This document shows positions 55,855 to 64,000 of a stretch of 64,000 nt of DNA, piece after piece. The stretch is from Molanna angustata. Its lineage: Eukaryota; Arthropoda; Insecta; Trichoptera; Molannidae. Under the pieces are notes generated by a model. That model did not search any database. It was not told the origin of the DNA and saw only the letters and a program-made list of their open reading frames with translations. Position numbers and translations under genes: made by a program. The stretch is taken from positions 31,249,976-31,313,975 of the forward strand of contig OY754980.1 in assembly GCA_963576475.1 (NCBI GenBank). The letters run 5' to 3'. Within the stretch, counting starts at the first letter, position 1; the number at the start of each line of letters is the position of its first letter.

Positions 55855-56135
55855 AAAGTAACAAGAGATTTATTTTTTCAAAATAAGTGGATTAGAGCGA
55901 AGAATTTGCACCATTGTTACTTAGATTTTTCTAAGTTTATTCAATAATTGGTTTAGAGCAAAGAATTTTCGATATTGTTACTTGGCTTTTGATAATTTTA
56001 TTCAATAAGTTGTTAAGAGCAAAGAACATAATTACTCAGCATTTGCTAAGTTTATTCAATAATTGGTTTCTAGCAAAGAATTTGCACCATTGTATCAAAG
56101 TTTTTTGAATAAGTGGTTCAGAGCAAAGAATCTGC
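55855..56135 (+). repeat. Degenerate ~75-bp tandem repeat, about four units
   Basis: Units contain AATAATTGGTTTAGAGCAAA, GAATTTGCACCATTGTTACT and TAAGTTTATTC. Copies of the GAGC(A/G)AAGAA core start near 55896, 55953, 56015, 56073 and 56117, with spacing from 40 to 62 bases because of indels. No coding meaning apparent. Confidence 0.65.
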
Positions 56136-57719
56136 ACCATTTTTTCTTTTATCATGGTCAACCACAAATTCTTCGTCAGTTCCATAAAATCTTATTTATA
56201 AACTCAAATTTGTATAGTTTTGATATTTTACTCTCAAATGTACTTTGTTCGGCAGTACATATTATGCTAAAATTGGAACTACTATGAAATAGAATACAGT
56301 ATCTACATACCTATATATTTATATTAACTTTACAGCGAGTATCATGTATAGAGTGCATACTATGAGTTCTTACATTTGTGTCCTCTGTATAGCCCATGTT
56401 ATTTGTCCTACAAACTTCACATTGATATCACAATGTAAGCATGAAAAACATTTGACAGCTTAGAACTGATAGGTTTTCCATATATAGCAGTTAATTTTTA
56501 TACATGAATTCATTTGTCAAGATTCGTGAGCCACATACCTATAAATTAAAATGATCAATACTCAATTACATAGTCTTTAACTCACAAGTCGTTTTGATTT
56601 CACACTTACCAAAACCAACTAAAAAACAAAAGAATTACCGCTTGTCATTCGGAATACATGCTTCTCATTATTTTTCTGAGTCATTGTGTGTCGCCAATTA
56701 ATAAAATCCGCCAATTTTCAAACCGCTACCTTCACCGCATAATCTTCGCTATCACCACCGCATAATTATTCAATAACATCACAGTTTTCAAACATTTGAA
56801 CACATTTTTTAACATCATCATCATCAAAAACGCACGCTAACACCTCAGAAGAAAAGTGCCCTCTGCCCAAGGATCTGCCAGCCTATTAAAGGTAGGTATA
56901 AGTTAATTATTTCCTTTTGGTATATAGATATACGAGGTGTCCATAATTATCGAACTGCTGTGCATAAAATCTCAACATGATATAACCATATTAAATGAAT
57001 ATATATAATATTGAACCAGCATTTCCAAATTTTTAATTTAAATGCCTGCTCTATAAATTATATTTATTAAGAAATCTCTATTTATTTATGTAGTAAACCA
57101 ACAGTTTTTTATACAAACTAAAAGACATATTGAGAATTAATGAAGATGACGCGACCTTTTTGGATTATTTTTAACCTTATCTTTAACAAATTTATATCGC
57201 CATATTTTTTTTTATCAATCCGCCACTTTCCTCAACATCCATTGTTTCGTGTGGTGTGAATGTATACAAAGTGTAAAGTAGGTAAATGTAAAAAGGGATG
57301 TAGTCATCAGAGGAATATATTTTCACCCCTTATCGCCGCTATTAAAATCTAAATTTAAAGTGACATTTAATCCAGATTGTGTTACACCTGACTCTTTCTT
57401 TTGAGCTACACGCACTGTATTCAATTGGAAGTGGACCGTGGGGTTTGTATGTAGGTATTTCTTTGTATATCTCTATTATAAAACACAGTTGCTGAATTTC
57501 TTGAAATTCTCTTATATTATAGTTTCAATATATATATTTCAGCTTAAATTATAATCAGTATGGAAGGGTCCTCCGCAACACTGATGAAAAGCTCGACAAA
57601 TGATTTTGTTATTTTTTTATCATTCAAACAATTTAATTAATTATAAAATATTAATTATTTATTTTGTTAATTAATTATTAAATATTAATAATTTATTTTA
57701 TTATTTTTTTATTTTAGAA
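56136..57719. other. No gene recognised
   Basis: Short frames without domain. ATACGAGGTGTCCATAATTA near 56930 resembles the ACACCCTG-type terminal sequence of some insect DNA elements, as does CGGACACCCTGTAG at 62017-62030. No linked partner found. Confidence 0.35.
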
Positions 57720-57983
57720 TACACCGTGGTACTGTTATTTATTTTTGAATTTACTCGTTTTTATTTTTGAATTAACTGTTTTTTTCTTTTTGAATTTACT
57801 GTTTTTTTTGTTTTGAATTTAATTTACATTGTTTTTTTTATTTCTGTCTTACTGTTTAGGTTAAAGTGTATACATAATTGTTTTTTTTTACTTAATATTT
57901 TTATCATCAATATGTGTTTTATCTATGTATGTAAAAGGCATTTTGTGCCGTTTGTAAATAAATAAATAAATAAATAAATTTAC
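57720..57983 (+). repeat. LINE 3' UTR and (AAAT)n tail
   Basis: Repeated TTTTTGAATTTACTGTTTTT-like units, then TTTATCATCAATATGTG, TGTATGTAAAAGGCATTTTG TGCCGTTTGTAAATAAATAA. It matches the minus-strand fragment at 39048-39212 and is similar to the end of the LINE at 34565-37255. No coding part, so a very short 5'-truncated insertion. Confidence 0.75.
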
Positions 57984-59440
57984 ACATTGACCAGCTGAAG
58001 TCTTTTGAGATGGTGCGCAACAAAATTACCTTTACCTCGACACTTAATACTTCAATAATCTCCCGAGCGATATAAACAAAAACAATTTGTTAAAAACAAA
58101 ATTCAATATACAAACATAAAGTAGATTGAGTATACGTGTGTCAGTGTATGTGTATGTGTGCGTGTATGATGTAAAAAAATTCAATGTCTTTTGTAATAAT
58201 TAGTTTAGAAAAAAATAAAAAAATAAATTCACTGCATATTTCATAATTATATTTATGTTTTTATTCTTACACAAGTTTCCATACTTTCAATGGGGCAATA
58301 ATATTGGATTGTCCTTTTCTGACTAAGTCGGTTAATACTGTTAAAAATACTAACAGTGCCATTCACAGTATCTTTCCAAGGGCGCAGACAGTTCAATCTT
58401 ATGTTGCTTCACCAAACAAAATTATTTTTGTGCTCTTTCTTTTGATATTATCTGGAGGCAATAAATTTCACTTTATAGTACCACTGATAATGAATATAAA
58501 AAATTGAGGGCATAAAATTAGAGCTATCTAAGGTTTTTACTTGCATATACATATAAAAACGTATATCGCGAGTCTATTTATTCACGTATTGCTAAAGTTG
58601 TGCTGTTAAAAATTATGTGATTTTTCGATAAGCAAATGAATGTATGTAGACATACTAATCCATTTAATATTGGTACTAAAAAAAAGAAATTATATTAATT
58701 AAACAAACCGTTGATTTGCATAGTTATGATTCAATAAATCATATTTTTTATTCAATTAAATACAATTAAATTATTGTATAATAATTAAAGTGTAATACGA
58801 GGTTTTATGATACTGATATATTCAACAACACATATCTGCAATATCGCAGGAGTGTATCGGCAATGACGCAGTATTTATGAGACATGGAATTCCTAACTCC
58901 TTAATCTCTCCCCACTCCTCCCATTGTCTCCCCTACATATCCCATTGTCATTTGTCATTTTGAATTCCTTATCCTGTATAGTCTTCTTTATGTTTTCTTG
59001 TATTTTCTTTCAATTTCTTATATCTTTAATTTCATACTAACATATGTTTTTGTCATTTTATTTTTTATCACGCAAAATATATAATGACGAGGGAAATATT
59101 TTGGAAAAACACTTAAGATTCACTGCTGTCTTTTGTTATTTGCAAATTGCTGTATGTTTTCCCCTTAAGGCCCTTGTTTACGCTGGGTATACGGTTGTAC
59201 GCAAAAATGCACACTAAATTACCTTCTAATGTATGAAACACGAAAAAATATTGTATATCACCTTATATGTGAAATACAACATTTTTTCGCGCAAAAAAGT
59301 TGAAATACAGAGGTTTTTTTTTAAATAGCAGGAAAAGTAATAATAATAATAAAAAAACTCAGCCGGTAGATTTTCATACTCTCTTACGATTGAAGTACAA
59401 ATCTACTTCATAAGCCTTGTAATTTTACAAGGAAAGTATT
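57984..59440. other. No gene recognised; short inverted pair near 59240
   Basis: CGAAAAAATATTGTAT (59240-59255) and ATACAACATTTTTTCG (59275-59290) form an inverted pair of 16 bases with one mismatch around a short loop, perhaps the remnant of a MITE. The open frame at 58304-58507 has no domain. Confidence 0.4.
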
Positions 59441-59443
59441 AAG

Positions 59444-60117
59444 AGGGTGACTACTGCCAACGTACCTATTTTTTCAATTTGAATTTGCATCATTTCTACA
59501 AAACGAATCATTTTGAAAAAATAACCTAGTTAGTTTGGACATTAATTAAGAAAAATATACCTTAATTTTTTGATTATGTTCTGTATATATTCTTGTAGGT
59601 AAATAATAAGCATACCCCGATTTTAGACATTTATCTTAAATTTCTAAAAAATATAAGGTATAGAGCAATATTTTTTTTTATAAATTAAAGAAGAACAAAA
59701 TACCTGGAAAAATATTATATGACGTTGCATTAACGCATCAGGTTAAGTAAATAAACCAAAAAAACTTTTATTACGCAATGGCGCTGAATGGAAAATACAT
59801 GTTTTTTAGGTTTATTTACTAAACCTGAAGCATTAATGCAACGCCACATCGTATTTTCTAGATTTTTTTGTTTTCTTTAATTTAAAAAAAAATATATTAC
59901 TCTACGCCTGTTTATTAAAAATATATCATAAACGTTGAAAATCGGGGTATGCCATTATTTTTCTACAAGAATTTATACAGAACATTATCAAAAAGTTAAG
60001 GTATATTTTTGTTTATTAATATCCAAACTATCTAAATTATTTTTTTCAAAACGATTTGATAAGAAATAACGATGGTATATCAAATTGAAAAATAGGTACG
60101 TTGGCAGCAGTCCCCCC
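59444..60117. mobile_element. TTAA-flanked foldback element, copy 2 (674 bp)
   Basis: Same family as 22776-23444 but inserted in the opposite sense: it starts GAGGGTGACTACTGCCAACG and ends TTGGCAGCAGTCCCCCC. TTAA flanks both ends (59440-59443 and 60118-60121). The arms pair over about 310 bases around a centre with TTTATTACGCAATGGCGCTG. The independent location with the same TTAA on both sides supports a genuine mobile element. Confidence 0.85.
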
Positions 60118-60121
60118 TTAA

Positions 60122-61139
60122 ACAAATTCAAAATTCAAAAAACTCATGCAATAGAATAAAGATGTACATACAAACTGTTCCTTATTTCAATGACGTATCT
60201 TTTGGGGGTAGATACTGGAGAAATTATTTTCAAAATATACTGTATAGCCTCTTAAATTGAATTAATAAATAAATTAATTAATTAATTGCAAGTAATATTC
60301 ATTCATTAAATTCAAATAAAATTCATCATTCGTAATTTCCTTGTGTGGTATAATATGAAGTTATAAATACCAGATATATTCAATTTGACCACGTTAATCA
60401 CAGTGTAAGTTATTTCTTAAAATCGTGTTCATTATTATGGCAGTAAACCATATATATCATAAGGGGCTGACGTTAATTTCTTCCACCCTTGATATACCAC
60501 CAGCCAGCTACCCCTTAGCTCGTATATTCTCGGTCACGCCATACTGGAGTCTATAGTAGTAATTCTTACTTCCTATTGAGATCATAATTTCACGGTAAAA
60601 TCTGTTAGCGGCTGTTTAACAAGTACAAGAAACTGTATGAGAAACATATTATTATTGTACGAATTTGAGACAGGGTTGTAATTATATGTACATTCATACA
60701 TAAATTTCAGCTGCGAGATACTAGCTTTGAATAGTTCTTCCACTCTTCGGTTACTTATGTACTTTTCAAGGTTTGATTTGGACTGTAGCATCATCAAGCC
60801 TTGCAACAAATTTATATAAAATATATGTCTGAGCAATTGAAGTTGTTACTATTTTTGCACAGAGACATTACATTAACTAAGCGCCGCGGATATATAATAA
60901 AATAATACCTGACTTACTTCAATTACTCCTACCAAACAATAGCAATATAAACAAATTAGTAACAAGGTGGCAGTAACAATGGACAGGGGCAGAGAAGAGT
61001 GTGACAGGGATCTTACTCATGTTTTGAAATTACGGATCTCACTCATGTCCTAATATCAACCAACACATGTACATACAATACGCATGGACTAAATTTTGAC
61101 TGACCAAATAATACTTACACAGCTACTCATATTGAATAG
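60122..61139. other. No gene recognised
   Basis: The minus-strand frame at 60582-60836 (84 codons) has a hydrophobic start but no domain I recognise. A+T-rich elsewhere. Confidence 0.35.
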
Positions 61140-61285
61140 GTATTGCCTCGGAACAGGCTTTTGCCTAGTGAGATAATATATCCAAGTACCTAATATTGAT
61201 ATATTTTATTTGTATTGTATTTTTTTATTAATATTGTTATATAATTATGGGTCCTTTTTTATTTGGATATAATAAATTTAAAAAA
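61140..61285 (+). repeat. LINE 3' tail with conserved hairpin, copy 4
   Basis: GCCTCGGAACAGGCTTTTGC CTAGTGAGATAA at 61146-61177 matches the hairpin region of 20066, 20601 and 49262. It ends in GGATATAATAAATTTAAAAA. The stem is partly eroded here. Confidence 0.5.
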
Positions 61286-61289
61286 AAAT

Positions 61290-62240
61290 GTTTTATATTT
61301 ATTTATTAATTGATAAATTTAAATAAATTAAAAAAATATATATTCTTTATAATTTTGAAGTTCACACCTACCCGAGACGAAGTCGGCAAGATTTTAGACT
61401 GCGTCAGACTAACCTGACAGGTAGCTATAATGATTTGCCAAGATGTGTGAAGAAAGTATTTAGTCTTGTCGCTTTTATACTCTTAGATGAGAGAGAAAGA
61501 AGAAAAAAAGGTTAAAATAAAAGTATATTTAACGTATTGTGTTTTTTGGTGGATATTGGATTTTTTTCTGTTTTTATATAAATCATATACCTAATGTAAT
61601 TTGTTTTATATATATTTTTCTATATCCCAACTCTTTGTGCCGTATGTTGGGGTTCGGTATCCTCGTCCTAAAATTACAGGTCATTCAGTCCTACATTATG
61701 TCACCTAGGCCATGTCTGCAGTTTTTTCGTCTTTGCACGATACTGGAATCTTCTTAAGGGTGTATTTCTCTACGACACATAAAAATTATTGCAGGTAAAT
61801 ATATGTAGGTATATGCATGGTATGTTGACAAAAAAGTTGTCATATAATATAAATTTATTTTGGGTTGACATTAAAATAGAATATTTTGATGTACGCACCA
61901 ATATCATATCGATCTACGATATGACGTAATGTCACAAGAGCGCCATCAGGACAAATAGCGTCAATAATCGGATATCGTAAAAATAAATATTTTTCTATCG
62001 TTCCGCAAGATCAACTCGGACACCCTGTAGAAATGAATAATGTATCGCTGAGCACAAATAACCGAGGAAATAAATCACCCTGTATACTACATAAACCACA
62101 CTTTCTCAATCATTTTTCCGCGTCTGATTCTAAATACTTTTTTATTCGATTTTATAACAAAAATTGATGAGTAACAATATCGAATTTATTAAAAGATTTT
62201 TATGCATATAAAGTGTTTCTTATTTCATCCAGTAGTAACT
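61290..62240. other. No gene recognised
   Basis: The frame at 61539-61757 is hydrophobic without a domain. CGGACACCCTGTAG at 62017-62030 and CACCCTGTATAC near 62078 look like ends of DNA elements, but I cannot pair them. Confidence 0.35.
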
Positions 62241-62945
62241 AAACGGTGATTTTTTTAGAGGTATAGAACTTTGAAATGGAATAAATCAAGGATGAATTTT
62301 TAAAATTGACATGAAATTGACTTTATTCAAAAGATAATCTTTTGGCATTATAATTTAAATATGATTTCTGGCATATGACCGCCATGCCATGGCTGGCTCG
62401 GACGTAATCTAATGTGGAGGTCCAATTTTCAATCACTTTTTCCAGCGTTTGTGGCCGTATATCGGTAATAACGCGACGAATTTTGGCCTCCAAGTGGTCG
62501 AGCGTTTCGGGCTTATCGGCGTAGACTAGGGACTTCACATATCCCCACAGAAAATAGTCCAGCGGCGTTAAATCGCACGATCTTGGAGGCCAATTCATGG
62601 GTCCGGAACGCGAAATTATGCGGTTACCAAACGTTTCCTTCAGTAAATCAATTGTGGCACGAGCTGTGTGACATGTTGCGCTATCTTCTTGAAAATACAG
62701 CTCCTGCAGGTCATGGTTGTTCAATTGAGGAACGAAAAAGTCAGTAATCGTGGCTCTATAGCGGTCACCATTGACTGTAACGTTCTGGCCAGCATCGTTT
62801 TTAAAGAAGTACGGACCAATGATTACACCAGCCCATAAAGCACACCAAACAGTCAGTTTTTCTGGATATAACGGTGTCTCAACATACACTTGAGGATTAT
62901 CTTCAGTTCAGATGGTTGGAGCTTACTCCTGGTCCAAAATTACCG
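62241..62945 (-). mobile_element. Mariner-family transposon remnant
   Basis: It contains a C-terminal transposase frame at 62323-62889 on the minus strand, flanked on its 3' side by AACGGTGATTTTTTTAGAGG (62242-62261), which may be the terminal inverted repeat. The opposite terminus is missing: upstream of the frame the element is disrupted near 62900-62945 and meets the short repeat at 62945-63003. Confidence 0.75.
62323..62889 (-). pseudogene. Mariner-type transposase, C-terminal part, DD41D-like spacing
   Basis: Mariner transposases cut and join DNA at TA targets using three acidic residues. Here the last two are visible: FQEDSATCHTA (second Asp), and DLTPLDYFLWG (third Asp), with 41 residues between them. 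Other family marks are LTVWCALWAGVIIGPYFF near the start and PRSCDLTPLDYFLWGYVK. The frame continues upstream as NPQVYVE but then meets stops (about 62905-62920), so the DNA-binding domain and first Asp are missing. DD41D spacing recalls rosa-like mariners; this is inferred from spacing alone. The copy is dead. Confidence 0.85.
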
Positions 62946-63003
62946 TATTTTAAAACTAGTTTTAAAATACTAGTTTTAAAATACTAGTTTTAAAATACTA
63001 GGT
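62945..63003. repeat. Tandem 14-bp repeat, self-complementary, between mariner and RTE
   Basis: The unit ACTAGTTTTAAAAT is repeated about four times from 62956 to 62999. Parts are palindromic (TTTTAAAACTAGTTTTAAAA). On the minus strand it directly follows the RTE tail at 63004-63025 and may be an expanded tail or a target-site satellite. Confidence 0.7.
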
Positions 63004-64000
63004 ATTTTATTTTATTTACATACCATCACGCCATGTCCCTTGAGGGGTAGGCAGAGAGAACCGAACGCCACATTTTCCTATCCTGGCACGCATCCCTCGC
63101 TTCGTCCACATTCATGCATCGTCTCATACATGCTCGTCTATTGCTCACACTTATAACATTTCCGTCTTTCAAAATTTCGTTCACATGGTCGTGCCATCCC
63201 TTTCTTGGGCGTCCCCGACCTCTCAATCCATTCCTTTCCGCTCTGTATATTTTCTTCGTCAGAAGCTCCTCATTCATTCTCCCCATGTGACCAAACCATC
63301 TCAATGTGTTCACTTTCATTCTAGTAATGACATCTTTTTTCATCTTACATTCTTTCCTTATGTCTTCATTTCTTACCCGGTCATACATCGTTCTATTACA
63401 AATCCTTCTTAACGATCTCATTTCAACTGCATTTATTCTACTTTCATGCGTCTTCTGCCATGTCCAGGTTTCACTTGCATACGTCAAGGTTGGCACTACG
63501 ACGGCGTTATGAATGGCAACTTTGGCATCCTTTGATATGTTGCGATCATTCATAATTGGTCTCAGTGCTCCATTCACTCTGTTTCCTGCCATAACTCTTC
63601 TTTCGATCTCTTTATCGAGTCGTCCATTCCGTTGAAATATGCTTCCCAAGTACACATATTCGTCGACTTGCTCGAGCCATTCGTTCTCTACTCTTATTTT
63701 ACACGCTGTTCTGCTTTCACTCTTTTCAAAGACCATTGTCTTTGATTTGCTGGCATTCATCCTAAGTCCATTCTCTATACATCCTTCATATACCAAACTT
63801 ACAAGATACTGTAACTCTTCCATACTTTCTGCTAATAGAACTTTATCGTCTGCATACATCAAATCTCGCACCATTACAGTACTCAATTTCAGACCCTTGC
63901 TTTCATCCTTAAGGGCTCTTATGCAGAAATCAATGTACAAGTTAAAGAGCCATGGAGATAGCACGCACCCTTGTCTAACGCCATTATTTATAGAGAACCA
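63004..64000 (-). mobile_element. RTE-like LINE copy 2, runs off the right edge
   Basis: The 3' end on the minus strand matches copy 1 (GGGACATGGCGTGATGGTATG). Its tail is TAAATAAAATAAAATAC and then the 14-bp repeat. It extends beyond 64000, so its 5' limit and target duplication cannot be seen. Confidence 0.85.
63026..64000 (-). CDS. RTE-like LINE reverse transcriptase, C-terminal part, open to the window edge
   Basis: A minus-strand frame open for at least 325 codons. It enters with WFSINNGVRQGCVLSPWLFN (RT block with GVRQGC.LSP), then VRDLMYADDKVLLAES (YADD at about 63845-63856, catalytic), SKTMVFEKSESRTA, VDEYVYLGSIFQRNGRLDKE, VVVPTLTYASETWTWQ and the WFGHMGRM and RGRPRKGWHDHVNEIL blocks, to a stop. 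No stops or frameshifts are visible, so this may be part of a fairly intact element; the endonuclease should lie beyond 64000. The annotated start is unknown. Confidence 0.9.
   Translation of the reverse strand, partial: WFSINNGVRQGCVLSPWLFNLYIDFCIRALKDESKGLKLSTVMVRDLMYADDKVLLAESMEELQYLVSLVYEGCIENGLRMNASKSKTMVFEKSESRTACKIRVENEWLEQVDEYVYLGSIFQRNGRLDKEIERRVMAGNRVNGALRPIMNDRNISKDAKVAIHNAVVVPTLTYASETWTWQKTHESRINAVEMRSLRRICNRTMYDRVRNEDIRKECKMKKDVITRMKVNTLRWFGHMGRMNEELLTKKIYRAERNGLRGRGRPRKGWHDHVNEILKDGNVISVSNRRACMRRCMNVDEARDACQDRKMWRSVLSAYPSRDMA

Overview
The window looks like intergenic or intronic DNA from an insect genome, most likely a moth or butterfly. It is A+T-rich, has almost no long open frames apart from retrotransposon reverse transcriptases, and carries many 5'-truncated non-LTR retrotransposons (RTE-like, L2-like, CR1/Jockey-like), tRNA-derived SINEs, foldback MITEs and a mariner-family remnant. 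I found no host protein gene, rRNA, functional tRNA or CRISPR array. The species assignment is an inference from repeat style. Superfamily names come from conserved motifs, not from a database search.

Layout. 0-5 kb: a SINE at the left edge, an RTE 3' end (1959-2493) with a 16-bp target duplication, a decayed RTE-like ORF (2641-3240), and a LINE tail inserted into a 43-bp tandem repeat. 5-17 kb: three LINE C-terminal remnants of one lineage (6160-6893, 7618-8088, 16484-16873), a 532-bp foldback element inside a ~180-bp tandem repeat, a LINE-derived element that seems to join a LINE 5' end to a 3' end, SINE B, a CR1/L2-like LINE end (12530-13535) and a hairpin MITE (13671-13854). 17-25 kb: more LINE ends, a MITE with an L2 tail inside it, SINE C, and the first of two TTAA-flanked foldback elements. 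25-34 kb: a broken L2-type LINE (25855-27705) with the typical 3' stem-loop, a 1.4-kb element with long inverted ends, and SINE D with a perfect 17-bp target duplication. 34-38 kb: a 68-bp satellite with a three-unit higher-order pattern, split by a 2.7-kb LINE. 38-50 kb: several copies of one medium repeat (family X), and a SINE split by a 2.7-kb LINE whose 3' UTR holds a 161-bp (AT)n run. 50-56 kb: the best preserved reverse transcriptase (600 residues, minus strand, 50978-52776) inserted in family X, then an RTE-like LINE whose ORF holds an in-frame 66-bp tandem array, itself interrupted by a 181-bp near-perfect hairpin. 56-64 kb: a LINE tail, the second TTAA foldback element, a mariner-type transposase C-terminus, and an RTE ORF running off the right edge.

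How it fits together. These are layered transposon insertions rather than cooperating genes. The LINEs could once have supplied reverse transcriptase to the SINEs, and the MITEs would need transposases that are not encoded here. Nested junctions give a relative order of events at several places. I did not find an undescribed multi-gene system. The most unusual structures are the satellite split by a LINE, the two TTAA foldback elements, the in-frame LINE array with its hairpin insert, and a hairpin shared by several LINE tails.
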